This document shows positions 1 to 8,480 of a stretch of 64,000 nucleotides of DNA, one piece after another; positions within the stretch are counted from its first letter, which is position 1; every line of letters starts with the position of its first letter. The position numbers and the translations under genes are program-made. Source of the stretch: an uncultured Myxococcales bacterium (lineage in GTDB: Bacteria > Myxococcota_A > UBA9042). The notes under the pieces were generated by a model that searched no databases, was not told the origin of the DNA, and saw nothing but the letters and a program-made list of their open reading frames with translations. The stretch spans positions 345,687 through 409,686 of the forward strand of contig CAIMLR010000002.1 of assembly GCA_903842345.1 (NCBI GenBank), written 5' to 3'.

Positions 1-961
1 TCTGCTTGAGCTTGTCCTCCGCGAACTGCATGGTGATTCCCTGCAGTACCGTCTGGAACGCCTTGGACCCTGTCGCGTGGGCCACAGCCCAGTGTTGCCG
101 CGCCGCGTCAGCCAAGAGCTGCAGCGCGATGACGCTCTTCCCCGTCCCCGGACCACCGCGGACGATGATGACCTTCTTCTCGCCGCCGTCCTTGGCCATC
201 TGCACCGCGTGGCGGATCGCGAAGTGCGCCGTCTTTTGCTGGTCCAGCAGCTTCCATTGGTGCGTCCCTTTGACAGTCTCGACCACCAGATCCAGCAGCT
301 TGGTGCTCGGAGCAGGCCGCCCGAGCCGAATCCGTTCTGCAACCGAATCGCCCGGACCAGGTACCAGCTTATGGCTCAGCCACTGGGCAAACGCGGCCTG
401 CTCTCGCTGGAAGAACAGTGGGAAGTCGAGATGCACGCCACCAAACCGTGGGTCGCGCAATGCTGCGCCCTTGACGGGATCCATGTCGTGCAAGTAGGCG
501 ACGCCCGACAGTCCGATGGACTCGCCCGCGCCCGTGAACGCGCTGTGGTAGCTCTTGAGCGTGTCAACGTAGTCGCGCACCTGGATGCATGGATGCAGGC
601 GCGGTTCGCCGCCGACGCTTACATGTTCTTCCAGCACGCTTGGCTTGAAAAACGTCCACTGCTTCAGTTCGACGACAACCGCGGAAGGCCCACCGGGCGT
701 ATGGCCGGTGAGCAGTACGTCGCAGCGTTGGCTACTGAGCGGCATGAGGAGCTCGACGAAGACTTGCGACGCCGCAAATTCCGGACGTCCGAGCACGTCC
801 GCGAGCGCCGGCAGCGAGCGCAGCCAAGCGGTGCGCTCGCCATCGCCAGTGGCGCGTGAATCGACTTCAGCGAGGCGGCTGGACAACCGATCGGCGAAGG
901 CCGGGTCGCGGGCGTCGTCGAGGAACTGTGGCAGCGCGGCGAGGTAGAGGTGGCGGGCCAT
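1..961 (-). CDS. DUF2075/Schlafen-type P-loop ATPase (helicase-like), 3' part outside the window
   Basis: The minus frame opens at an ATG (959-961) and runs without a stop to the left edge, so about 320 residues of N-terminal sequence are visible. The first half has hydrophilic, nuclease-like character (a VVVELKQW strand such as PD-(D/E)XK or NERD folds show). It is followed by [13 protein letters not shown], a Walker A motif with its lysine near residue 275. This order fits DUF2075 proteins, whose ATPase domain belongs to superfamily 1 helicases and which often sit among defence or toxin-antitoxin genes. Walker B and helicase motifs would lie beyond the edge. The plus-strand frames over this stretch have no recognisable motif and are treated as shadows. 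Role: nucleic-acid-dependent ATPase, substrate unknown. Confidence 0.75.
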   Translation of the reverse strand, partial: MARHLYLAALPQFLDDARDPAFADRLSSRLAEVDSRATGDGERTAWLRSLPALADVLGRPEFAASQVFVELLMPLSSQRCDVLLTGHTPGGPSAVVVELKQWTFFKPSVLEEHVSVGGEPRLHPCIQVRDYVDTLKSYHSAFTGAGESIGLSGVAYLHDMDPVKGAALRDPRFGGVHLDFPLFFQREQAAFAQWLSHKLVPGPGDSVAERIRLGRPAPSTKLLDLVVETVKGTHQWKLLDQQKTAHFAIRHAVQMAKDGGEKKVIIVRGGPGTGKSVIALQLLADAARQHWAVAHATGSKAFQTVLQGITMQFAEDKLKQ

Positions 962-1037
962 GCTGCTCCAGACTCTGTGTGCGACGAGGCTAACGCGACC
1001 ACGTCCGGTTGTCGATCGAGCGGCGCAACCATAACGC

Positions 1038-1066
1038 TTGCCGTTACTACCGGACCCCGTTATCAT
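1038..1066 (+). promoter_or_regulatory. Putative sigma70-type promoter of the first higBA module
   Basis: TTGCCG (1038-1043) and TATCAT (1061-1066) are separated by 17 bp and match the -35/-10 consensus at 4 and 5 of 6 positions. Transcription would start about 6-8 nt downstream, at or next to the ATG of higB (1073), and no Shine-Dalgarno sequence is visible there. CGTTA occurs twice (1042, 1058) with an inverted TAACG at 1032, which could be where the antitoxin binds. This is a by-eye prediction. Confidence 0.4.
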
Positions 1067-1072
1067 GTAGCC

Positions 1073-1354
1073 ATGATCCGGTCCTTCGCCGACACCGAGA
1101 CTGAAAAGCTGTTCCACCGCGAGCAGGTGCGCAAACTACCGCCCGAGATTCAGCGAACCGCGCTGCGCAAGCTGGTGCAACTGGACGCGGCGATTACTCT
1201 GGACGACCTGCGGGTGCCGCCCGGCAACCGGCTGGAAGCGTTGACCGGCAACCGGCTGGGTCAGCACAGCATCCGCATCAACGACCAGTGGCACGTGTGC
1301 TTCGTATGGATGGCTGGCGGCGCTGAAGGCGTTGAGATCGTGGACTATCACTGA
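1073..1354 (+). CDS. higB: HigB-family toxin (RelE superfamily mRNA interferase), module 1
   Basis: A 93-residue protein starting [14 protein letters not shown], with the family landmarks [28 protein letters not shown] and a C-terminal VEIVDYH. HigB toxins cut mRNA on the ribosome and are held inactive by HigA. The usual toxin-first order is present, with higA starting 11 nt after the stop. The ATG at 1073 is chosen because MIRSF is the conserved N-terminus and matches the second copy at 1962; the frame stays open further upstream (to 950) but without family similarity. Length is normal and no key residue looks lost. Confidence 0.93.
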   Translation: MIRSFADTETEKLFHREQVRKLPPEIQRTALRKLVQLDAAITLDDLRVPPGNRLEALTGNRLGQHSIRINDQWHVCFVWMAGGAEGVEIVDYH

Positions 1355-1365
1355 AGGAGCTGACC

Positions 1366-1671
1366 ATGAACGACAAGCTGCCTCCGATTCACCCAGGCGA
1401 AGTGCTGCTGGAAGACTTTCTGCTGCCGCTCGGCGTCTCGCAGTACCGGTTGGCCAAGGACATTGCCGTGCCGCCGCGGCGGGTCAACGAGATCGTCCAC
1501 GGCATTCGCGGTATCAGCGCGGACACGGCGTTGCGGCTGGCGCGGTACTTCGGCACGTCGGCAGAGCTGTGGATGAACCTGCAGTCGCGGTACGACTTGG
1601 AGCGGCAGCGCGACGAGGCGGAGGCGCGGATTCTGGACGAAGTGCACGTGTTGAAGCGGGCGGCCGCGTAG
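1366..1671 (+). CDS. higA: HigA-family antitoxin (XRE helix-turn-helix), module 1
   Basis: A 101-residue HTH protein beginning MNDKLPPIHPGEVLLEDF. The signature IHPGEVLLEDFL, the HTH core (SQYRLAKDIAVPPRRVNEIV) and the conserved TSAELWMNLQ segment place it in the HigA/VapI group. It neutralises the upstream HigB and normally represses its own promoter. AAGGAG lies a few bases ahead of the ATG. The tail after LQSRYDLE is longer and more charged than in the second copy and ends in KRAAA. Toxin and antitoxin are almost certainly co-transcribed. Confidence 0.94.
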   Translation: MNDKLPPIHPGEVLLEDFLLPLGVSQYRLAKDIAVPPRRVNEIVHGIRGISADTALRLARYFGTSAELWMNLQSRYDLERQRDEAEARILDEVHVLKRAAA

Positions 1672-1690
1672 ACCGCACCGCGGACAAAAC

Positions 1691-1721
1691 GGGGATTTCG
1701 CCCGCAACCCCATGAAATCAC
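1691..1721 (+). repeat. Direct repeat copy 1 downstream of higA1
   Basis: GGGGATTTCGCCCGCAACC followed by CCATGAAATCAC closely matches 2568-2598 downstream of the second higA, with a few substitutions and one indel. The shared tail lies outside both coding regions, so it suggests the two modules arose as copies including 3' flanking DNA. It may also mark a recombination boundary. Confidence 0.6.
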
Positions 1722-1900
1722 AAGTCGCTGAAACATCCATTTAACGTTGGATAACAATGTGTTGCGCGACATCCACAAGGCCGATTCTTCAGCGAGTGCT
1801 TTGGGCCGCTGGCCGCGCGCGTACACAGGCCTGGTACGTTCTGCCCGCTGCGCTGGAGGCTGGACGGTCACTTGAAGACAAGACACCAAGAACACGCTTG

Positions 1901-1913
1901 CACGGTATCCGTG
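1901..1913. promoter_or_regulatory. Short palindrome upstream of second higBA, possible HigA operator
   Basis: CACGG-TAT-CCGTG is a perfect 5-bp inverted repeat with a 3-bp centre, 49 bp before the GTG of higB copy 2. It overlaps a possible TTGCAC (-35) spaced 17 bp from a weak TACCTT (-10) at 1921. HigA antitoxins usually bind short palindromes over their own promoter. Binding is inferred. Confidence 0.35.
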
Positions 1914-1961
1914 TATCCGCTACCTTGACACCAAGCCGCAGGTGGCGGCGACGGGGACAGC

Positions 1962-2252
1962 GTGATCCGCAGCTTCGGCGACCAACGCACCCACGACGTG
2001 TTTCTCGGCCACGAGACGCGCGAGGTCAAACGTCTCGATGCTGCCTTGGTCAAGGCGACCGCTCGCAAGTTGGACATGATCGTGGCGGCAGCAGCCATTC
2101 AGGATCTTCGTTCGTCACCTGGCAACCGCTTGGAAGCCCTGCACGGCGATCTGGAGGGCTGGTTGAGCATCCGCGTGAACGACCAGTGGCGGATCATCTT
2201 TCGCTGGGTCGACGGTCAGGCCGACGACGTCAAACTCGTCGACTACCATTAG
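1962..2252 (+). CDS. higB: HigB-family toxin, module 2
   Basis: A 96-residue protein (GTG start) reading MIRSFGDQRTHDVFL, with [31 protein letters not shown] and a C-terminal VKLVDYH. It aligns end to end with the toxin at 1073-1354 but is clearly diverged in the middle (an alanine-rich IVAAAAIQD). As in module 1, higA follows after a few bases (9 nt). The GTG is chosen because it gives the same MIRSF N-terminus as copy 1. Role: ribosome-dependent mRNA cleavage, neutralised by the adjacent HigA. Confidence 0.92.
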   Translation: MIRSFGDQRTHDVFLGHETREVKRLDAALVKATARKLDMIVAAAAIQDLRSSPGNRLEALHGDLEGWLSIRVNDQWRIIFRWVDGQADDVKLVDYH

Positions 2253-2261
2253 GAGGTCAAG

Positions 2262-2549
2262 ATGTTGCCGCAGAACCGCACGCCCACGCATCCGGGCGAA
2301 ATCCTGCTCGAAGAGTTCTTGGCCCCGCTTGGCGTGACCCAGGTTGCGTTTGCGGCGCATCTTGGCGTGCCGGTGCAGCGGGTGAACGAGCTGGTCAAGG
2401 GCAAGCGGGGCGTGACGCCGGAGACGGCGTGGCTGTTGTCGCAGGCTTTGGGCACGACGCCGGAGTTCTGGATGAACCTGCAGACGGCGCATGACTTGGG
2501 GCGGACGCGGCACGGGAAGTCGGTGAAGCCGCTCGGGAAAGCAGCCTGA
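2262..2549 (+). CDS. higA: HigA-family antitoxin, module 2
   Basis: A 95-residue HTH protein starting MLPQNRTPTHPGEILLEEF. It shares THPGEILLEEFLAPLGV, the HTH segment ending in VQRVNELVKGKRG, and TTPEFWMNLQTAHDL with the first HigA. It has a short basic tail (RTRHGKSVKPLGKAA). AGGAGG lies 5 nt upstream of the ATG, overlapping the end of higB2. Whether each antitoxin protects against both toxins cannot be read from sequence, but the divergence of the two pairs suggests insulated pairings. Confidence 0.93.
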   Translation: MLPQNRTPTHPGEILLEEFLAPLGVTQVAFAAHLGVPVQRVNELVKGKRGVTPETAWLLSQALGTTPEFWMNLQTAHDLGRTRHGKSVKPLGKAA

Positions 2550-2914
2550 CCGAGATGGCGATGGAATGGGGATTGCGACCGCAACCATTTGAAATCACTA
2601 CGCCGCGGCACATCGGCTCAATGTGTGATAATCCGCACTTGTGCGTCGCTCGCAGCCATCGGCCCCAAAGTCCAATCCCCCACTGCAGCGAGCCGCGGCG
2701 CAGAACGCTGAGGCCTTCTCTCACTTGACCAGGAACTGCCCACCCGCCATCCTCACGGTTGGCCATGTGACAAGGGTACATGGACGTGGCCGTCGCGCTG
2801 GCAAAGTCGTCAAACTTGGCGATAGAGCTCACCGACTCATGGACTGGCACGAACACCGTGTCCTTCCAGCCTTGCTCCCACGCGTTGACGCCGCTGCCGA
2901 AGGAGATCCAAACC
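2550..2914. other. Intergenic stretch without a recognised gene
   Basis: It holds the second copy of the flanking repeat (2568-2598), an extended -10-like TGTGATAAT around 2624-2632, and a small palindrome CGCAC-TT-GTGCG at 2634-2645. No open frame here shows protein-family character. The next gene has its own ribosome binding site at 2901, so the frame that stays open upstream of it (from 2780) is treated as non-coding. Confidence 0.5.
2568..2598 (+). repeat. Direct repeat copy 2 downstream of higA2
   Basis: GGGGATTGCGACCGCAACC followed by ATTTGAAATCAC is the partner of 1691-1721. The two copies lie 20 and 19 nt after the respective higA stop codons, consistent with duplication of the whole module. 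Confidence 0.6.
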
Positions 2915-3964
2915 ATGACCAACCGGCGGAGTTCCACGGCCATCACGAGCTTTCCGGCGCTCGTCGCGATGGTGGTCTTCGCGGTCTTCAGCGTAGGTGT
3001 CGCGGTCTTTCGGCCGTCGCCGCTCTGGACGCTGCTGCTCCTTCCCCTCCCCGCGCTGCTGACGTACGCGGTGGCGCGCGCCGCGGTTGGGGCGCCTCCG
3101 ACGACAGCGGGCATGAAAGGCAAGGCGCCCAGAGCGCGCCGTGGCTTGCCGCGGTATCAGCTTGTCGCCATGCCCATCAATCACTTTGGCGAGAAGCTTC
3201 GCTGGATCCTGGATCTCCTCGGCGCGCCCTACGACGAGAGCACAGTGGGCGGCATCCTCTCGGCCACTCTCCGCGGCCGCAGCGTGCCGTGGTTGGTGGA
3301 CCGCGTGTCCTGTTCGCGGATCGGGAACTCCGACGAGGCGCTGTGGTACCTGGCGGCGGTCCACGTGCCGACGATGGAACCCGAGCCGGGGCGGCGGGCG
3401 GCCGCGCTGATGCAGCGCACCCCGGAGACGATGGCCTGGGAGGCCCGGTTGAATGCGCTCGGTCACGCCATTCAGGGGTGGGCTTATTTCTACCTGTTGG
3501 ATCCGCAGGCCGACGCGGAGCTTTCCCTCCGCTTCTGGGGCGGCCGCGAGCCGACCGTGCCCGTCCTGCAGCGCGTTGCGGTGCGCATCGCCCACCCCGT
3601 GTTCACGAGCGCGGTTCGCGGCCTATTCGAATTGCGCGACGCCGCGAAGCACGAAGCGCGCCGCGCACTGATTGCGTCGATCCTGGACGCAGCGGACGCG
3701 GCCTTGGAACGGCACGACGGCAAGTTTCTCACCGGAGCGTCCATGTCCTACGTGGACATCGGCTTTTGCGCGTTGCTTGGGCCTCTCCTCCCGAGCACGG
3801 TGCTGCCGCTTTGGGCCAATGGCCGCTTCACGTCTTTTGCGGCGTTGCAGGATCATCCCTCCATGCCCAGCGCGCTGCGGGAGTTTGAGCAGGAGTTGCG
3901 CGCACGCCGTTGTGGCCAGCACATCGAGCGGACGTACCGCGCGCATCGCGGCCGTCAGCTCTGA
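2915..3964 (+). CDS. Membrane-anchored glutathione S-transferase-like protein
   Basis: The ATG at 2915 follows AGGAG (2901-2905) and gives 349 residues. After a short basic N-terminus there are two hydrophobic segments (about residues 14-30 and 35-55), then a soluble GST-like part. A thioredoxin-fold half contains MPINHFGEKLRWILDLLGAPY, and an alpha-helical half ends in GKFLTGASMSYVDIGFCALLGPLLP, the usual GST C-terminal pattern. GST enzymes conjugate or reduce electrophiles with glutathione; a gshB gene is present at 53.8 kb. The family's catalytic Ser/Cys/Tyr is not obvious in the N-terminal half, so enzyme activity is uncertain. The membrane anchor is atypical. Confidence 0.7.
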   Translation: MTNRRSSTAITSFPALVAMVVFAVFSVGVAVFRPSPLWTLLLLPLPALLTYAVARAAVGAPPTTAGMKGKAPRARRGLPRYQLVAMPINHFGEKLRWILDLLGAPYDESTVGGILSATLRGRSVPWLVDRVSCSRIGNSDEALWYLAAVHVPTMEPEPGRRAAALMQRTPETMAWEARLNALGHAIQGWAYFYLLDPQADAELSLRFWGGREPTVPVLQRVAVRIAHPVFTSAVRGLFELRDAAKHEARRALIASILDAADAALERHDGKFLTGASMSYVDIGFCALLGPLLPSTVLPLWANGRFTSFAALQDHPSMPSALREFEQELRARRCGQHIERTYRAHRGRQL

Positions 3965-4009
3965 CGCGGGGTGGCGGCAATCGACGTCACCACGAAGCTG
4001 GACATCGCT

Positions 4010-4702
4010 TCAACGGCCGACCGTTCCGCCCAATTCCCGCGCGATGCTCGCCCGGACCTGTGCCTGCGCATCCACTTCCAGCAGCCCGCCGTGTCCGCCG
4101 ATCAGCCGCCGGAACGGCAGCGCCGCGAGACGTTCAAAATCGCCGCGCAACGTCCCTCCCGGCGGCGTCTGCTTTTTGCGCCACGGCGGACCGATCTGCG
4201 CGGGCTTCTGAAACCCGATCAGCCGCGTTGCAACCTTGGCGAGAGGCGACATCAGCCCGCTCGGTGCCCAGTGTTGGATCGCGTCGCAGGTGATCAGCAA
4301 GCCGCCGTCGCGCTGAACAAGCAGCGCGCATTCGGCCCGAATCGTGTCCGCAAACCGGAAGACGCGCACGTCCGGAAACGGCAACACAGTGTCCTCCCGG
4401 AGCGCGTCGGCGTGCCAAAGTTTGGCCTGGTAGCGATCGACGTAGTAGGGGTCATCCATGCCGTGCATGCCGATCTGCATGATGTGCGCAACCCGACCGA
4501 GCGCGTTGAGCTCCGCTTCTCCCTCGGCATTCAGCCGCACGCTGTTGACCAGCATCAGCTCTCCGCCGTGGCGCAGGACCACCATGTTGCGCGGCAGTCG
4601 AAGCAACGGCTTGAATTGCACGGACCCCGTCACGTACCACGCGTTCTCGAGGATCGGGAGAAGCGGGCCGTGCGCCTGGGCTGCGGGAAAGCGGTTCGTC
4701 AT
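4010..4702 (-). CDS. MBL-fold-like protein with degenerate metal site
   Basis: A 230-residue protein whose ATG (4700-4702) gives MTNRFPAAQAHGPLLPILENAW. The order of strands resembles metallo-beta-lactamase-fold hydrolases: NMVVLRHGGELMLVNSVRL, then LGRVAHIMQIGMHGMDDPYY where the metal-binding HxHxDH is expected, then LLITCDAIQHW and IGGHGG. The HxHxDH histidines are mostly missing, so metal-dependent catalysis is doubtful. It lies 97 nt downstream of the GMC/hydrolase fusion on the same strand and is probably co-transcribed. A domain of unknown function related to DUF4336 is an alternative reading. Confidence 0.6.
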   Translation of the reverse strand: MTNRFPAAQAHGPLLPILENAWYVTGSVQFKPLLRLPRNMVVLRHGGELMLVNSVRLNAEGEAELNALGRVAHIMQIGMHGMDDPYYVDRYQAKLWHADALREDTVLPFPDVRVFRFADTIRAECALLVQRDGGLLITCDAIQHWAPSGLMSPLAKVATRLIGFQKPAQIGPPWRKKQTPPGGTLRGDFERLAALPFRRLIGGHGGLLEVDAQAQVRASIARELGGTVGR

Positions 4703-4799
4703 GGTTTTGGGCTCTCTCTGGAAATCGGTTTGCTGACCTGGGTTGCCTGTCGTGGGTCCAAGCATACACGGAATCCGTCGCGTTTCAGCCCCAGCGGGC

Positions 4800-7700
4800 C
4801 TACGCGACCTTGCCGTGGCTGTCCTCCCCTGCGCTCGCGTCGGCGCGCGCCAAGCCGATGCTGATGAGGGGAAATACGTCGCGCCAGGCACGGTCGCCGA
4901 TGACGCAATCGATGTGGCCATACCCGTCCACAACGTAGCGGCGGTACAAGTCGCTGCCGTTGGCGGCGCAAAGCGCGCGGTAGGTTTCAGCCGTCGCTTC
5001 CTGACCAACCGCACGGTTCTCAGCGCCATGGATGAACGTGACCGGCAGCGCCAGGCGATCGAGGTGCGGGAGGTAGACGTTCCGACCGGCGAAATCGCGC
5101 AGCCCGCCCGCGCGCGTGATGGTCGCCATTTGCCGGAACGGCCGGACTGCGGCGCGGCCAAAGAACTCTGCGTAGCGCGCGTGTGTCGCGCTGCTGAGGT
5201 TGGCGTGCTTGGTCAGGTCGCCAAAGAGAAAGGCTTCGCGGCGACAGGTCGCGTTGTCGCAGCGCTCTTCCCGGGCGATGGGATACGCCTTGAGCGCCAC
5301 GTCCAGCAGGCGGTGGCCAATGCCATCGGCTGAATCTACCGCGCCGTCGATCGCGTCGAGTCCCAAGCGGTCCAGCAGCGTTGGCAGGCCCGAGCGCACT
5401 TTCGCGTGCACCAACTTGCCCGTCGCAAAGTGCGCCGCCACCTGCAGGATGACCAGCTGGCCGAGCTGCTCCCGCGGCAGATGACCGCCCAGCACGGACA
5501 TCAGCACCGTCTGCGCGCCGACGCAGTGCGCGACAATGTCCACCTGCCGTGCGCCCGTCCGCCCGCGGATCGCCGCGACCGCCGCCGGATGGTCAAACTG
5601 CGCAACTTCGTCAAGCGTGAACGGCGCGCCGCCATCTTCCAGCCGACAGCTTGAGCGCCAATCCAGCACCCAGACGTCCCGACCCTCAGCGTGCAAGTGC
5701 TCCACCAGGTTGGTCGACTGCGTGTCCAACGCGAACAACTGCGCGCTGTTGGAGAACCCGTGTAGCAGCAGCACCGGTGCGCCGTGGCCGCGATAGCGCG
5801 TCAGCAGCAGGTCGCGGCCATCGGCGGTATGCAGCCCGTGCTCCGTCGGTCGAGGCACCCGCAGTTCGCGCACGGATTGGCGCGGTGCCGTGCGATCGTA
5901 GATGTGTCGCGGGTCGATGAGCGGTGTATACGTGTCGACCATCCGCGCAACAAAGCTGCTGAAATACGCCGCGCCCGCGCTGATAGCCGACTCCGTTGAC
6001 TTGCCGCGCGCCGCACGCGCCGACAGCACCATCCGCACGAAATCGCCCAGATGCAGCTTCAGCACACCCACCGCAACGACGTCACCATCGTCGCTCCCCT
6101 CATGCAGCTTCACTTCCAGATGTGTCGTCTGCTCCCAGCCTTCCAGAAAGCCGCCTTGGACGCGGCGGACCTGCTTTTGCGCGTTCAGGAACCACTGGCG
6201 GCCATCGACCGCGCGCAGCGTTCCTTGATAGATCATGCGGCGCGTGCCGTCGGGTGTCCGGGCGAGCAGGTGAAAGACGCCGTCCGTGAGCATCAGCGGC
6301 CGCTCCGCCAGGCCCGGCGCGTGTGCGACGCCGAAGAGTCCAGCCGCCACGCCAGGATCTTGCGCCATGGCGTCGATATCGGCCACTTCGATGGTCATCA
6401 GCAGGTCCAAGGCGCCCAGCGGCGCACCTGCCACCGCGCCTGAAAGCGGCCCTGCCATCCGTTCGCTAAAGGTGAGAGGTCGCCGCCCGCGCGTCTCCAC
6501 AAGTGCGCGCTTCACCGGTGCGTGGAGCGGCGTTTCCAACTCAGCGACTGCCAACGCGCACGCGCGCTCCGCGACCGCGCAAATCGTCGCCAGCGGATTC
6601 GCGCCCAGCGCGCACGGTATGATGGACCCGTCGAGCACGTAGAGGCCGTCGTACACGTCCGCGCCGCGCGATTTGGCGAATACCCGTCCGCGGTGGTCCA
6701 CAACGCCATCTTCCGCGCGCTCGGCCATCGGGCAGCCGCCGAGGGGATGGACCGTTGCACTCTCGGCCAGCGTCGTGAAGGTGCCACCCAGCGCTTCACT
6801 CATCGGCCGCAGCCGCTCGTGCACGCGATCGACGTGCGCTTGGCTTCCCCCATCCGGCCACGCGATGCGGATGCGTTGGCCGTCGACTGTGATGGTGCCG
6901 CTCGCCGTGTCGGCGCCCATCGACAGCCAGTGCAGCGTGCGATCGTGGCGCTCCGTCAAACCGCGCGCCCAAGTGCCACGCGCCGTTGCCGCGACGCCTT
7001 TTTCGCGCGCTTCAAGGGCGGTCAACAGCGCGCGCATCGTGCGCGTCGCGATCGTCGGATGCGTGCCTTCCTGCAGCAGGAACGCCGTTTGGCCCGTCGC
7101 GTTGACTACGGGGATCGAGCCGGAGATGCTCGGTCCGGCCTCGCTGCTGCCATCGGATCCGCGCGCCTGCACGACGCTCGCTGTGTCAAACGCAAACGAC
7201 AGCATGTCGCCGTTGCCGCTGAATTTCGCGCCGATGCGTTCCGAGCAGGCAAGACCGGCCGCGCGCGAGCGGGCCAAGAGCGCGGTGCTGCCGAGGGTGC
7301 CCGCCGCGATGACGACACGCGGCGCGGCGATCCACAGGCCGGGGCTGGCGTACAGTTCCCGTTCGCGGCCGAGGGCGTCAAAATGCACGAGCCACTGACC
7401 GTCGCGGCGCTCCACGCGCTGCGCATCGGCTTCCGCGAAAATGGCGGCGCCGAGGCGGGCGGCGGCTGCCAAGTAGGTCGCCGTCAGCGTCGTCTTGGCG
7501 CCGACATTGCAACCGCCACAGCATTCTCCGCAGCCCGTGCATGCGGCCTGGGCGATGCCGGCGCTGCTCGTGCGATCGGCAAAAGCGATCGTCAGCGGTG
7601 CCCGCTGCGCAGTCAGGCCCACGGATTGAGCGGCCTTTTCCATGGCGGCCAGCTTCGGCGGCGTTGCGCGTCCAGAGGGGTAGGGCTCCGGCGCGAGGAG

Positions 7701-8150
7701 TTGCTCGGCTTTGGCGTAGCCCTCCGCGAGCCGCGTCGCGACGTCGGCGCGAAACGCCGCGGGCCACCGCTCGTCCTCAAATACCTGAGGATCCGGGCGC
7801 AGGAATACGCCGGCATTGATGAGGGATCCGCCGCCGACGCCGGATGCCGTGAGGACGCTCATCGCGCCGCCGACGTACATGCGCGCCAAAGATCCGCGAC
7901 GGCCAAGATGGCCGTACGGCGTCTCGAACTCAAATTCCCCCAGGCCTTCCGCTTCGGTGCGCGGAAAATCCCCCGGCTGAAATTCCCGTCCGCGTTCCAG
8001 GACGCAAACGCGGAGACCGGCTTGGGCAAATCGCAGCGCTGCGACCGCGCCGCCATAGCCAGAACCAACCACAATGACGTCGTAATTCGGTGCGAGATTG
8101 GCTAGCGAGCGCGCAAGCGTGGGCGCGGCGTGCGCAGTTGGTCCAGACAT
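4800..8150 (-). CDS. GMC oxidoreductase (cholesterol-oxidase-like) fused to alpha/beta hydrolase
   Basis: A 1,116-residue fusion starting MSGPTAHAAPT; a TTG 30 nt upstream is possible but less likely, because GAGG precedes the ATG. N-terminal half: FAD-binding VIVVGSGYGGAVAALRF near residue 25, a GMC-type cysteine cluster CTGCGECCGGC, and the C-terminal GMC signatures VHPLGGCPM and DGSIIPCALGANPLATI. A middle region follows, then from about residue 771 an alpha/beta hydrolase (VLLLHGFSN, AHCVGAQ, GYGHIDCVIG). The nucleophile elbow has Cys876 where lipases have Ser; the acid position reads HGAEN, and His1079 fits the catalytic histidine. The family oxidises sterols or long-chain alcohols with FAD. 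The fusion suggests oxidation followed by ester or thioester chemistry; the substrate is unknown. No signal peptide is visible. Confidence 0.88.
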   Translation of the reverse strand: MSGPTAHAAPTLARSLANLAPNYDVIVVGSGYGGAVAALRFAQAGLRVCVLERGREFQPGDFPRTEAEGLGEFEFETPYGHLGRRGSLARMYVGGAMSVLTASGVGGGSLINAGVFLRPDPQVFEDERWPAAFRADVATRLAEGYAKAEQLLAPEPYPSGRATPPKLAAMEKAAQSVGLTAQRAPLTIAFADRTSSAGIAQAACTGCGECCGGCNVGAKTTLTATYLAAAARLGAAIFAEADAQRVERRDGQWLVHFDALGRERELYASPGLWIAAPRVVIAAGTLGSTALLARSRAAGLACSERIGAKFSGNGDMLSFAFDTASVVQARGSDGSSEAGPSISGSIPVVNATGQTAFLLQEGTHPTIATRTMRALLTALEAREKGVAATARGTWARGLTERHDRTLHWLSMGADTASGTITVDGQRIRIAWPDGGSQAHVDRVHERLRPMSEALGGTFTTLAESATVHPLGGCPMAERAEDGVVDHRGRVFAKSRGADVYDGLYVLDGSIIPCALGANPLATICAVAERACALAVAELETPLHAPVKRALVETRGRRPLTFSERMAGPLSGAVAGAPLGALDLLMTIEVADIDAMAQDPGVAAGLFGVAHAPGLAERPLMLTDGVFHLLARTPDGTRRMIYQGTLRAVDGRQWFLNAQKQVRRVQGGFLEGWEQTTHLEVKLHEGSDDGDVVAVGVLKLHLGDFVRMVLSARAARGKSTESAISAGAAYFSSFVARMVDTYTPLIDPRHIYDRTAPRQSVRELRVPRPTEHGLHTADGRDLLLTRYRGHGAPVLLLHGFSNSAQLFALDTQSTNLVEHLHAEGRDVWVLDWRSSCRLEDGGAPFTLDEVAQFDHPAAVAAIRGRTGARQVDIVAHCVGAQTVLMSVLGGHLPREQLGQLVILQVAAHFATGKLVHAKVRSGLPTLLDRLGLDAIDGAVDSADGIGHRLLDVALKAYPIAREERCDNATCRREAFLFGDLTKHANLSSATHARYAEFFGRAAVRPFRQMATITRAGGLRDFAGRNVYLPHLDRLALPVTFIHGAENRAVGQEATAETYRALCAANGSDLYRRYVVDGYGHIDCVIGDRAWRDVFPLISIGLARADASAGEDSHGKVA

Positions 8151-8480
8151 GGCGTGGGCCTCACATGCAACGGCGTTCAACCGATCCGGGCATTCGCCCG
8201 TTCAATTCATAACGCGATGCGTCAAAATGCCATGCCAATCGGGTGCGGTCAAGGCAATTGACGCATGTTTCCCGGCGCACCGCAGCGCGAAATTGAGGGT
8301 TTCCGCGCAGGAGACTGCACCGTCCGCAGCAACTCCGCCATTTTATTCCGCCCCGTGCAGAATCCCGCCATCCCTTCAGCCGTGAACGGATGCACCCGCC
8401 ACGGCATGCCGCCCGGGCTCGGCACGGTCGCCACGCTCGGGAGGACGCGATTCCCTCTCCGTCGCTCGAGGCGTCTCCCC
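8151..8480. other. Intergenic region between arsA and the GMC fusion
   Basis: No convincing gene was found in these 330 bases. A small hairpin CGGGC-ATTC-GCCCG lies at 8187-8200 without a T-run. The promoter of the GMC fusion gene (minus strand) is expected here, but no clear -35/-10 pair could be picked by eye. Confidence 0.4.

Noticed and set aside
77..859. Plus-strand frame at the left end
   Set aside because: No motif; the minus frame over the same bases has a Walker A motif and an ATG start.
8187..8200. Terminator after arsA
   Set aside because: Only a 5-bp stem and no T-run in the minus direction.
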